Below, piece after piece: positions 30,923 to 39,226 of a stretch of DNA of 64,000 nucleotides. Position 1 is the first letter of the stretch, and every line of letters starts with the position of its first letter. Both the position numbers and the translations under genes were made by a program. The notes under the pieces were generated by a model. That model did not search any database. It saw only the letters and a program-made list of their open reading frames with translations, and was not told the DNA's origin. Origin of the DNA: CALFML01 sp044222245. Its GTDB lineage: Bacteria > Myxococcota_A > Polyangia > Palsa-1104 > JAEUJZ01. The DNA is taken from NCBI GenBank assembly GCA_044222245.1, contig JBGANQ010000009.1, positions 95,389 through 159,388 on the forward strand, in the 5' to 3' direction.

Positions 30923-31630
30923 ATGAAGCGAGCGAACGAACTGGATCAGTCGATCCACGTCTGTCAAGCGTGCGGTCTGCGTTTTTTTGCTTGGCGAAAG
31001 GACAACCTGTACTGCGACCAGCGATGCTATAAGCGCGGTAAGAGGAAGCCCACCCGTAGGTTCATCACGCTTGGCTCTAGGGAAATTCCGCTTACCCGCG
31101 AAATGATCGACCTTCGTGAGTCCGTCTTGAGGGGCGCGAGCTTCTATGCCGAGTATTACTCGGTGACGAATATCGAAATTCAGCTGAGCTTCCCGTTGCC
31201 TGCCGACCTGCGCCGCTCGACGGGCCTACGTCCTAGGCAACCCTATTACGCCCTCGCCCCCTTTGAAGTGCCGATGGTCCCCATAGAAGGTCTGTATACA
31301 GTTCACTACTTCACCCGCTCTGGCCTTTCGGTGGCTCCACATCACGGACGGGCGCCGGAATTGCTAATCAACATGACCTTCCCTCTTCCGCGTCATGCGC
31401 CCGATGACATTCGTGCTGGGATCAAGCAACTTCTCCTTGACCGCGACACACGGCTGAAGAAGCCTGCGCCCGAGCCTAGGCGACTCGCTTTGCCTGAGAC
31501 TGCCGAGTGGGAACATGGCCCCACACTATCAAGGGGGCGATCTGGGCGGCCCGCCCTGCCGGAGAAGGAGACGGTTGGATCGGCCCTCTTGAAGGTCGGG
31601 CGAGGTGGTCCGTCAAATCGGCAGCGCTGA
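30923..31630 (+). CDS. Zinc-finger protein of unknown function
   Basis: A 235-residue protein starting MKRANELDQS with a GGGGG run upstream. The N-terminus holds a C-x2-C...C-x3-C finger (VCQACGLRFFAWRKDNLYCDQRCYKR), of the type in which a short knuckle contacts nucleic acid or protein. The remaining ~190 residues form an unrecognised domain (YAEYYSVTNIEIQLSFPLPA; ELLINMTFPLPRHAPDD) with a Pro/Arg-rich end. First plus-strand gene to the right of the iteron arrays, thus a candidate iteron-binding or regulatory protein. The gene at 31914 encodes a similar finger. Confidence 0.7.
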   Translation: MKRANELDQSIHVCQACGLRFFAWRKDNLYCDQRCYKRGKRKPTRRFITLGSREIPLTREMIDLRESVLRGASFYAEYYSVTNIEIQLSFPLPADLRRSTGLRPRQPYYALAPFEVPMVPIEGLYTVHYFTRSGLSVAPHHGRAPELLINMTFPLPRHAPDDIRAGIKQLLLDRDTRLKKPAPEPRRLALPETAEWEHGPTLSRGRSGRPALPEKETVGSALLKVGRGGPSNRQR

Positions 31631-31667
31631 AAATGGCTAGCCCCCCCAAGTCTCTGGCTGCTAAAAT

Positions 31668-31841
31668 ATGATTGTGACCAAAGACAATGATAGCTCCGTT
31701 GGGGGGCTGGACTTGGAAGTCCGTCTCTGCCGCGTCTATCACATCGACCTTGCTTGGGAGCCGGCCCGGCGGCTCAGCAATAAGCCATACAAGGCACCTA
31801 AGCGGCGAAGGCGACGCGGGACACGCCATGGCAACCAGTAG
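31668..31841 (+). CDS. 57-aa ORF matching the helicase motif V region (fragment or derived small protein)
   Basis: The peptide contains GLDLEVRLCRVYHIDLAWEP, which closely follows GIDLQVRTCRVYHLDLPYEP of the 1894-aa methylase-helicase (15 of 20 residues identical). After that it diverges into a basic tail (KAPKRRRRRGTRHGNQ) in place of motif VI. The matching codons differ mainly at third positions, so this is not a recent copy of the gene at 22035-27719 but a piece of a diverged relative, or a small protein evolved from one. A shadow frame over it (31687-31917) is less convincing. Confidence 0.5.
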   Translation: MIVTKDNDSSVGGLDLEVRLCRVYHIDLAWEPARRLSNKPYKAPKRRRRRGTRHGNQ

Positions 31842-31913
31842 CGCGCGGCGCCAGCTCCAAGCCCTGGATCGAAGATCGGTGCTCGGGGTGATCTTGGAAA
31901 GGATCGGGAGCCT

Positions 31914-32222
31914 TTGACTACGCTAAGCCAGGCATGCGGCTCTTGTGGCCGGCGGCTAAGACGGGCCGACCGCGCCGATCGGATCTACTGCAGCGGCAGG
32001 TGCCGCATGCGCGCCCTACGAGCGCGCAGCGGAAAACCCGATGCCGGCCTTCAGGATCTGGCAGCCTCGATAGAGCGCTTTCTCGGAGGACGATTTCTGC
32101 GGAACGCCAGCGTTGCCAGCCGCGCTCCTGCGGAGTCGGTTGACGAGGACATTGAGGTCATCCTCACAATCGCGGTTGATGCTCGCGACCGGGTTCTCCG
32201 CTCGCAAAAATCGGACAAGTGA
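31914..32222 (+). CDS. Small zinc-finger protein
   Basis: A 102-residue protein starting at TTG with GGGAG five bases upstream. The N-terminal finger (QACGSCGRRLRRADRADRIY, then CSGRCRMRALRAR) has C-x2-C...C-x3-C spacing as in the protein at 30923-31630. The C-terminal half is a helix followed by EDIEVILTIAVDARDRVLRS. The gene reads toward the gene at 32232 on the other strand and ends 9 bp from it. Probably nucleic-acid binding; function unknown. Confidence 0.6.
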   Translation: MTTLSQACGSCGRRLRRADRADRIYCSGRCRMRALRARSGKPDAGLQDLAASIERFLGGRFLRNASVASRAPAESVDEDIEVILTIAVDARDRVLRSQKSDK

Positions 32223-32231
32223 CGGGCCAGA

Positions 32232-32798
32232 CTAAGGGGTTAGGGCCTTCCGAAGACAGTCGGCGTTGTTTCTGAAGGGCCTCATGCAGGCTACCTCGGT
32301 TGACTCGGTTTGGATTCGGGTCGCCAATTCACGCAAGCCGAAAGTTAGTGTCTGATCAATCTTCTCTATCCATGCCTGCCTGGCGTGTGCATCGGGGCTG
32401 TTCCACACACCGAGCGGGATGTTCAATGGGCTCTCCCCGCAAGTTAGCAAAATTACCCACTGCTTGGGCTCCTCCTGCTTCTCCTTAATCACCTCAGCAA
32501 TGCGTGCCCTGATGGGCATGAGCCAAGGTTTAACGGTCCCAGGTGGTGAGATTGCGAGGCCCACGCTTTTGCTCTTAGCATCATATGTAAGGGCCGTGTC
32601 GTGTTGCGCCTTGGGGTCATACTTGGTTTTGCTGTCCACTAAAAACTTTCCGTCCACCTCTGGAACGATCAGGAAACCGGGCAACATCTGATTTAGCTTT
32701 CTTAGGACAGCGGCAAAGGTTGCTGCCAGCTCGGCTTGCCGAAATTTTCCGACTTCGTTGGCTTCCTCCTCAATGCGGGGAAAATCATAGGCGGTCAA
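32232..32798 (-). CDS. Hypothetical protein upstream-adjacent to the zinc-finger genes
   Basis: A 188-residue soluble protein without recognisable domains. It has a helical N-terminus (FPRIEEEANEVGKFRQAELA), a central beta-rich part (LPGFLIVPEVDGKFLVDSKT; WVILLTCGESPLNIPLGVWN) and a helical C-terminus. It lies on the same strand as the serine recombinase, 143 bp downstream of it, and converges with the small zinc-finger gene. Could be a recombination directionality or accessory factor by position only. Confidence 0.55.
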   Translation of the reverse strand: MTAYDFPRIEEEANEVGKFRQAELAATFAAVLRKLNQMLPGFLIVPEVDGKFLVDSKTKYDPKAQHDTALTYDAKSKSVGLAISPPGTVKPWLMPIRARIAEVIKEKQEEPKQWVILLTCGESPLNIPLGVWNSPDAHARQAWIEKIDQTLTFGLRELATRIQTESTEVACMRPFRNNADCLRKALTP

Positions 32799-32941
32799 TG
32801 TCTGCTCCTTCGACGAGAGTGATCATCCACGGCCTAACTTGCATACCAAGCTCAGGGTGTCAAGGCCGCCCGAGGCTGTCATCCATTTGGACACCCTTCT
32901 TTGGCGCTCCGGTCCTCGGAAGGGCGTCCCACCCGCCAATG

Positions 32942-34129
32942 TCAAGCAGATAATGAGCTGGCGGGCGCCTGCGGAACCAAGCCAGCGCGCCGACCATAGT
33001 GAGCATCGAACCGGCCGGCCAACAATTCGCGAACCTGCGCCGGCCACCAGTGATTGTTCCCGCGGGGGGTCGGGTAGCCGCTCCGTTCCAGCACCTTGGC
33101 CAGTGCGCTCAGGCTCGGCTTCTCCGCCCTATGACCTTCCAGATATTGCTCGGCAAAGGTGCGCGGGCTGAGGACCTGGCGAGTCTTGGTTCCTCCCAGA
33201 AGTTTGCAGACGCTGACCTCGGTAAACTTTGACCCCTTCAGCGGTTTGTAGCCTTCTTCATTCAGAATATTGGCCACGCTTTGGTGCGAGCGCCCCGAAT
33301 TTCGTAACTCGGTCATTCGGGCCTTGACTTCTGCATCCGTATGACTGCGGACGTTGTGAGGCGTCACCAGCTGCCAGCCGCAGCGCCGTTTCAGGCCGTA
33401 GACCAGCGACATGCTCCACTTTTCCCCCTGTGGGGGCGCGATATTTTCGCTGTTCAGCTCTGCCGCGATCTTGGTAGGCCCAAGCCCCTCGTCAATCTTC
33501 TGCTTTATTTTCCTCAGTACCGCTTGCTCTGTGGGATTCTCGACCAGCACGCGATATCGTGGATTGCCGGGCGCGGGCGCGGTCTCATATCCATAGGGGA
33601 CTTTTCCAAAGTGATAGCCAGACCGCCTAATGTAGCCGATTGCCTCCTTCGTTCTCTCGCCTGTCGCCTCTCGCTCCATTTGAGCGAACACTAGGAGGAT
33701 ATTGACAAGTGCCCGACCAAGCGCACTGTCAAGCCTAAGTGCTTCGCGAATAGCGACCAATTCAACCGAGCGCGAGAAATAGGTTTCATACAGCTCAATG
33801 AAGTGTTTGATCGAACGACTGAGCCGGTCAAACTTTAGAACAACGAATACGTCGGCATTGCTGGCTAGAGCATCCCGTAGTCCTTTCCGGTCGCACTTGG
33901 CGCCGGACTCAACGTCCTCATAAATGCGTGACAACCTGAGATTATGAGTAGTGCAATATGCAGTTATCGCGGCCCTCTGAGCGTCCAAAGATAGACCGTC
34001 CTCAGCCTGCATTGACGTGCTAACTCTGACATAGCCTACAGCAACCTTCCGGCTGTCAGGCTTGGCGCGTTCGGATTGCGGAAGGGTAGAAGCGGAATGA
34101 TTAGACTGCGGAACGATCGGCTTGGACAT
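32942..34129 (-). CDS. Serine site-specific recombinase
   Basis: A 395-residue serine recombinase. The N-terminal resolvase/invertase catalytic domain (about 27-170) has VGYVRVSTSMQAEDGLSLDA with the nucleophilic Ser, FVVLKFDRLSRSIKHF and FAQMEREATGERTKEA. A Recombinase (DNA-binding) domain follows (about 180-290: FGKVPYGYETAP; GLGPTKIAAELNSENIAPPQ), then a further helical region. No zinc-ribbon with four Cys is obvious, so it is shorter than most large phage serine integrases. It lies beside an imperfect palindrome (34141-34170) at which an FG-GAP gene is broken, so it is very probably the integrase of the element to its left. Its start overlaps the end of the broken gene, whose promoter may feed it. 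Confidence 0.9.
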   Translation of the reverse strand: MSKPIVPQSNHSASTLPQSERAKPDSRKVAVGYVRVSTSMQAEDGLSLDAQRAAITAYCTTHNLRLSRIYEDVESGAKCDRKGLRDALASNADVFVVLKFDRLSRSIKHFIELYETYFSRSVELVAIREALRLDSALGRALVNILLVFAQMEREATGERTKEAIGYIRRSGYHFGKVPYGYETAPAPGNPRYRVLVENPTEQAVLRKIKQKIDEGLGPTKIAAELNSENIAPPQGEKWSMSLVYGLKRRCGWQLVTPHNVRSHTDAEVKARMTELRNSGRSHQSVANILNEEGYKPLKGSKFTEVSVCKLLGGTKTRQVLSPRTFAEQYLEGHRAEKPSLSALAKVLERSGYPTPRGNNHWWPAQVRELLAGRFDAHYGRRAGLVPQAPASSLSA

Positions 34130-35345
34130 GGTTCAGTCTCCTACAAGTGTTGAAAGAACAACCCGTGTAGTCAGAACCATAATTCTCGTTTAGGTCCGTC
34201 GCCGCCACTGCCGCCGGCATCGCGCCTGCCGAGTAGGCTCCCTTGAGGGTGAAGCCGCCCTTGCCGTCCCCCAGGTAGACCGTACAGTTGCCGGTGAGCT
34301 GGTTGGCGATAATCAGGTCGAGGTAGGTATCGGCGTTGACATCGGCCAGGGTCACCGCGCTCGGGGCGCGGCTGGCGATGCGGCTCACCGGCGCGCTCAG
34401 TCCGCCGCCGGCCTTGCTGAGGAACAGGCTGGCGTCGTCGCTGGCGCTGTTGGCAGTCACGATGTCGGGGTAGTTGCTGTTGGTCGCCACCTTGGCGTCC
34501 AGCGCCACCGGGTTGGTGGTCATGCCGGCCATGCTGGCGGTCGAGGTGTCGGTGCGCGACCCGAGCACGCCGGCCTTGTCGTTGAGAAAGACGCTGATGC
34601 TCTGCGAGCTGTAGTTGACCGAGGCCGCGTCCAGGTACGTGTCATTGTTGAAGTCGGCCAGCACCACCCCGCGCGGCCGCATGCCCGAGTTGACGACGCC
34701 CATGGCGCCAAAGGAGCCATCGCCGTTGCCGAGCAGGAAGCCGATCGTGTTGTCAAAGTAGTTGGCGACCACCAGGTCCTGCTTGGCGTTGTTGTTCAGA
34801 TCGCCGATGGCCACAGAGTAGGGGTTGCTCCCGACGGGGATCGCGACCGCGGTGCCGAACTTCACGGTGCCGTAGTAGTAGGCGAAAAGATCGGCGCGGT
34901 TCACCATGGTGTTGTCCGGGTTGCGCACGATGACCGGCACCTTGCCCTTGGTAAGCGGCGCCACCGGCAGCGTCACGGTAAGCTGCGTCGGCGTGATCTG
35001 GGTCACGGTGGCGTTGAAGCCGCCGATGGACACCGTCACCCCTGCTGCAAAGCCGGTGCCGGTGAAGGTCAAGGTAGTCCCGCCCGTGGACGGACCAAGC
35101 GCTGGGCTAATCGCGGTCAGGGCCAGCGGCGTCACCGCCAGGTCGGGACCGTTGCCCATCGCGAGGTCGACGTTGCCGCCGCCGCCCATCGCGAGGTCGA
35201 CGTTGCCGCCGCCGCCGGCAAGGTCCATCTTGCCGCCGCCGCCGCCCAGATCCGGATTGCCAGTAAATTTCGGACTATCGCAGTGGCTTGCCGCCATGGC
35301 CCCCAGGACTGTTCCCGCGCATAGCAGTCGATGCCAGTTCTTCAT
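34101..35345 (-). pseudogene. FG-GAP repeat lipoprotein truncated by element insertion
   Basis: The start MKNWHRLLCAG (35345) gives a signal peptide ending near AASHC. A Gly/Asp/Leu linker follows (four DLA-type repeats), then an IPT/TIG domain (ISPALGPSTGGTTLTFTGTG) and at least four FG-GAP/VCBS repeats with Asp-rich loops (DLNNNAKQDLVVAN, DVNADTYLDLIIAN). The next repeat opens (AAVAATDLN) and then changes abruptly, at about 34190, into ENYGSDYTGCSF... with lower-GC codons, ending at 34101. The expected remaining repeats are missing. The break coincides with the palindrome next to the serine recombinase. The paralogue at 40759-42231 shows what an intact protein looks like. Such proteins are exported, Ca2+-loop beta-propellers of unknown ligand. 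Confidence 0.8.
34141..34170. other. Putative serine-recombinase attachment site (imperfect palindrome)
   Basis: Arms CTACAAGTGTTG and (reverse complement) CTACACGGGTTG match at 10 of 12 positions around a 6-nt centre AAAGAA. The site lies 12 bp upstream of the recombinase start and inside the foreign tail of the broken FG-GAP gene. Serine-integrase att sites are short imperfect palindromes next to the integrase gene, so this is the best candidate for attL or attR. I found no matching second copy elsewhere in the window. Confidence 0.6.
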
Positions 35346-35484
35346 TGGTACTCTCATGTCAGAAGTTATTCCTTTTAGTATAAAGGCAAGCGCGCGCTTG
35401 CCCACCCCAGTTCAACCCAGCTCCCCAAGGAGCCCGCGCCAGGCCGAGTTATGGCGCGAGCTCGGACGCGCCGCTTCCAGGCTG

Positions 35485-36294
35485 CTAGGGAGCTGCCCGC
35501 AGCAGCGCCACCGCTTCGACGTGCGCGGCGCCGGCGGCGTGTAGGGCCTGCGCGCAGGCGCTTACCGTGGCGCCGGTGGTGACTACATCGTCGACCAGCA
35601 GCACCCGCCGGCCGCGCAGCGCCGCGTGGCAGCGCGGCGGCACCGCGAAGCTCCCCGCCACCCGCAGCAGGCGGGCGCGCGCTCCCTGGGCCTGCGCCGG
35701 CGCAGTGAGCAGCTGGCGCACGAGCAGGCCGCTGCGCAGCGGCAGCGCCGGCCCGACCCCGCGGCGCGCCCGCAGCCCGGCCCGCAAGAGCAGCGCCGCC
35801 TGGTTGTAGCCGCGCTCGCGCAGGCGGCGCGGGTGCAGCGGCACCGGCATCACCAGATCACAGCGGCCCGCCGCGGCGGTGAGCAGCGGCGCCAGCAGCG
35901 CTCCCAGCGGCGCCGCCAGGTCATCACGACCCTGCCACTTGAGCTGCATCAGCGCTGCCGGCAGCGCGCCCTCATAGGCAAACGCGGCGCGAATCCTGGC
36001 CAGCGCTGGCGCCAGCCGCCGGCAGTCGGCACACCGCGCCAGCGCGTGGCGGCGCGCCGCCCCAGGCTCGGGGTCGGGACGCGGCGCGCCGCAGCGGCTG
36101 CAGAGCGCCGCGCGTCCGGGCGGCCACAGCGGCGCAAGGGTCGCGGCGCAGGGGTCGCACAGTCCGCCGGGCGCCGCCGCCGGCAGCGGGCCTTCGCCGC
36201 AGGCGGCGCACCCGCGCGGCCACACAAGCTCGGCCGCCGCCGCTCCTACCGCGCTCGCACCCGCGCTCAGCCAGCCGAGAAGCCGAGTCATCAT
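35485..36294 (-). CDS. comF: ComF family phosphoribosyltransferase-like protein
   Basis: A 269-residue protein typical of ComF: N-terminal Cys clusters (GCAACGEGP, LCDPCAATL, LCSRCGAPR, RCADCRRLA) for zinc, followed by a type I phosphoribosyltransferase-like domain with the PRPP loop VLLVDDVVTTGAT and the MPVPLHPRRLRERGYNQAAL segment. In competent bacteria ComF takes part in DNA uptake and processing of incoming single strands; in others its role is unclear. Strong GC and codon bias place it in the host backbone. Confidence 0.9.
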   Translation of the reverse strand: MMTRLLGWLSAGASAVGAAAAELVWPRGCAACGEGPLPAAAPGGLCDPCAATLAPLWPPGRAALCSRCGAPRPDPEPGAARRHALARCADCRRLAPALARIRAAFAYEGALPAALMQLKWQGRDDLAAPLGALLAPLLTAAAGRCDLVMPVPLHPRRLRERGYNQAALLLRAGLRARRGVGPALPLRSGLLVRQLLTAPAQAQGARARLLRVAGSFAVPPRCHAALRGRRVLLVDDVVTTGATVSACAQALHAAGAAHVEAVALLRAAP

Positions 36295-36466
36295 GCAGGG
36301 TTATCGCCCCCCGCGCTGCCGAGTTGCTTGCGCAGCTCGCGGGTCAGCAGCCCCGGCTCGCGCCGCAGTCGAGCCGGCTGGCTGGCAGCCAAGAGGCGCC
36401 TTCGCGCGCCCGAGCCCGAGCTCGCGCCGCACGCTTTGCCGCAGCCTGCGAGCTGAGCTGCGCCGC

Positions 36467-37867
36467 CTAGTCGCGCTGACGTCTTACAAGCTTAAGTCCG
36501 CGGCCATCGCGCATCTTCAAGGTGATGGCGAGCCTGGGCGTCGCCGCCCGGCCCGCTCCCGGGCTCAGGTGATAAAGCTGCACCATGCGGATGAGCAGCA
36601 GCTGCATCTCGACCATCGCATAGTCCCTGCCGATGCACTGGTGATGGCCGCCGCCAAAGGGCAGCCAGGCCAGGCGCTGACTCGGGGTCAGGCGGTCGGG
36701 ACCAAAGCGTGCCGGATCAAAGCGCTCGGGATCTTCCCAGATCGCCGGATCGTGGTGCAGCGCATAGATCATGAGCACGACCTGCGTGCCTGCATCGATG
36801 CGGAATCCGTCAATCGTCGTCGCCTCCTTCGTCTCGCGCGGCAGCCACCAGATCGGCGGGTGCAGGCGCAGGGTCTCCTGCAGCACCTGGCGCGCATAGG
36901 ACAGCGCCTGCAGGTCCGCGAGCGTCGGCGGCCGCGAGCCAAGCTTGGCGTCGATCTCGGCCTGCAGGGTGGCGAGCACCGCGGGGTCTTCCAGCAGCCG
37001 CTGCAGCAGCCAGCCGAGCAGCACCGCCGTGGTGTCGTATCCGGCCATGAAGATGCTGACCGCCTCATCGCGGATCTGACTGTCGGTCATCCGCTCGCGC
37101 GTCTCCTCATCGACCACGCCCAGCAGCAGGGAGAGCAGGCTGTCGGTGCCGCCCTGGCGGCGGTTGTGCTCGATGGCCTGGTACATGACCTGATCCAGCC
37201 GCCGCAGGGTCTGCTGGTAGCGCCGCGCCCCCGGCACCGGCACCCACGCCGGCAGCGAGGTGGTGAGCAGTCCGCGAAACACATGGCTCAGGATCTGCTC
37301 GACGTCGGCGACGATGGGCTCGGTCTGGGCGGGGCTCAGCGCGGTGCCAAACAAGGTCCGGGTGAGGACCTGCAGCACCAGGTTCTGCAGGCGGCGCATG
37401 AGCTGCTCACTCCCAAGCTCGAAGGAGCCGCCCCCGGCCGGCTCCCAGCTGGGGAGTCCCTCATCAATGCTGCGCAGCATCAGCTGGAACAGACCCTCCA
37501 GCTGGTGGCGGTGGAACTGCGGCTGCATCATGCGGCGCTGGCGCAGCCAGAAGGGTCCCTCGCTCACCAGCAGTCCGTTGCCGAACACGGTGCGCAGGGA
37601 GCTCCACATCGGGCCGCCGCGAAAGTGGTTCTGGCTGCGATCGCGCAAGACCTGCGCGGCGTGCCGGGGATGGCTCAAAATGACCATCCGGAGCACCCCC
37701 AGGTCGAGCGTGTAAATATCTCCATACGTCGCTTTTAAATCAATGAAAAGCCCTAGATTCCTTTTTATGATAATAGGTAACATGCCGACGAGTGGAATAC
37801 CGCGCACCAATGGCGGGTAGCGATTCACGGCGGCAGCATTGGGTCGAGAGCCATCCGCTTCAGACAT
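36467..37867 (-). CDS. Cytochrome P450
   Basis: A 466-residue P450 with all family marks: I-helix AGYDTTAVLLGW (oxygen activation), ExxR in VLQETLRLHPPIWW, PERFDPARFGP and the haem-binding loop LPFGGGHHQCIGRDYAM with the axial Cys. No membrane anchor at the N-terminus, so it is probably a soluble class I enzyme needing ferredoxin and reductase from elsewhere. Substrate unknown; no biosynthetic cluster is adjacent. The Cys-pocket and helix I are close to bacterial P450s related to fatty-acid or terpenoid hydroxylases, but this is only an impression. Confidence 0.95.
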   Translation of the reverse strand: MSEADGSRPNAAAVNRYPPLVRGIPLVGMLPIIIKRNLGLFIDLKATYGDIYTLDLGVLRMVILSHPRHAAQVLRDRSQNHFRGGPMWSSLRTVFGNGLLVSEGPFWLRQRRMMQPQFHRHQLEGLFQLMLRSIDEGLPSWEPAGGGSFELGSEQLMRRLQNLVLQVLTRTLFGTALSPAQTEPIVADVEQILSHVFRGLLTTSLPAWVPVPGARRYQQTLRRLDQVMYQAIEHNRRQGGTDSLLSLLLGVVDEETRERMTDSQIRDEAVSIFMAGYDTTAVLLGWLLQRLLEDPAVLATLQAEIDAKLGSRPPTLADLQALSYARQVLQETLRLHPPIWWLPRETKEATTIDGFRIDAGTQVVLMIYALHHDPAIWEDPERFDPARFGPDRLTPSQRLAWLPFGGGHHQCIGRDYAMVEMQLLLIRMVQLYHLSPGAGRAATPRLAITLKMRDGRGLKLVRRQRD

Positions 37868-38242
37868 GGTGTACCTGTTGGCGAATCAGGAAACCTCCGA
37901 GTCGAGTACCCGCCGGCAGGTCTTCCAGGCCAGCGGCCAGCAGCGGCTCAGCGGGGCCGCGCGCTGTCTGCTACGCTAAAAGAAGCTTTGCTCAACGGGT
38001 AACTCAAGGAGCTCTTGAAGCATATCTAATTAGCGCCGACATTCGAGAAAATTATTAATAGACTGTTTTCAATGGGCTAGCGACCTGAGGCAACCGCGTA
38101 GCAAGCCGCGGGCGCCGCAAGCCGGGCCGCAGCGCTGCGCACGACCGGGCCTGGAGAGCGCGCCGGCGCTGGCTCCGCCGGCGGCTCCCTGGGCTGCTGC
38201 CGATCTCGCGGCCGCCGCCGCAGGGAGCCAGCGTGGCAGCGG
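37868..38242. other. Intergenic region, nothing recognised
   Basis: Between the P450 start and the end of the truncated kinase. The 38000-38060 part is AT-rich (AATTAGCGCC...AAAATTATTAATAG) and may hold a promoter. No gene or repeat found. Confidence 0.4.
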
Positions 38243-39172
38243 TCAGTCTTCGTGAGCGATCGACTTGGGCAGAGGCTTTTTGGCCTTGAGCACGCGCGTG
38301 GGCGCAGGCCGCGGCGGCTTGCTCGGCTTGGCCGCTGCAGGCGCCGGCGTCGCGGGCAGCGGGGGAGCTGGCTGCGGCGCCGGTGAGTCGGCCGGTGCGG
38401 GGGCGGAAGGTGGACTTGCGAGCCCTTGGCCGGTGGCCGCCGGGCCTGGCTGCACCGCCACCGACCGCGGCGCGCCTCTGCCGCCTGCATAGTGGCGGTA
38501 CACGCCGGTTCCGACCAGCGCGAAAAGCAGGAACACCGCCAGCCCGGCCAGCGCGACCGGACCGAGGTTGTGCTGCTGGCTCCCATGCCCGAGCAAGCGG
38601 CTCAGGGTCGAGGCCAGCTCGCGCCGGCGCCGGTTGCCGGCTACCGCGGTGGCCGCCACGGCCAAGCTCTCGGGCCGCGGTGTCCGGCGGTTGGGCAGCA
38701 GGCCGCCGGGCAGCCGCGTCTGCAGAGCTTGAATCTCCTGCACCACCTGGCTCATCGCCGGGCGCACCAGCTTGTCCTTGAGCAGCAGCCGATGCACGAG
38801 CGCCGCCAGCTCGGCCGGCGCTTCCGGGGCCAGGCTGCGCAGCGGCGGCGGCTCCTGGAACAGGTGGCGGCCGATGAGCTCCCCGGCCCCCGGGGCGATG
38901 AACGGCGGCCGGCCGGCCAGCATCTCGAACAGCATGACTCCCAGGGAATACACGTCGCTGCGATCGGTGGACTCGCTGGCGCCGCTGCACTGCTCGGGCG
39001 ACATGTAAAGCGGCGTCCCCAAGACAGTCCCGGTCGCCGTCTTCTTCACCCCGCTCAGGCTCAGCTTGGCGATCCCAAAGTCCAGGACCTTGACCCGCTC
39101 GCCGCCCGCCGCGACCGGATCTTCAATGACCATGAGGTTGTCGGGCTCCATGTCCCGCCAGCAGTCTTCCGT
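38243..39172 (-). pseudogene. Ser/Thr protein kinase, N-lobe lost
   Basis: The frame opens at the catalytic loop: WRDMEPDNLMV replaces HRDLKPDNLM, so the catalytic Lys position is Glu and nothing upstream encodes the ATP-binding N-lobe. The C-lobe is intact: KVLDFGIAKLSLSG (DFG), GTPLYMSPEQCSG (activation segment) and SDVYSLGVMLFEMLAGRPPF. A transmembrane helix (LGPVALAGLAVFLLFALVGT) and a Pro/Ala-rich extracellular tail follow. The break is 50-60 bp from a tyrosine recombinase gene on the same strand, so integration at the conserved HRD region is the likely cause. The missing 5' part was not found in the window. A product, if made, cannot be an active kinase. Confidence 0.85.
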
Positions 39173-39226
39173 CGCTGACGGCCGCCGCAAACATCCCCTG
39201 GGAGCGGTTGCAGAACGATTCGTGCG

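Noticed and set aside
30498..31032. Open frames across the 12-bp arrays (SLQT/SLQM or AGSF/ASSF tetrapeptide repeats)
   Set aside because: All frames on both strands are open because the 12-mer has no stop codon; no ribosome binding site or flanking domain supports one.
38055..38990. 311-residue minus-strand frame overlapping the kinase remnant
   Set aside because: Arg/Ala-rich shadow of the kinase C-lobe and Pro-rich tail in another frame.
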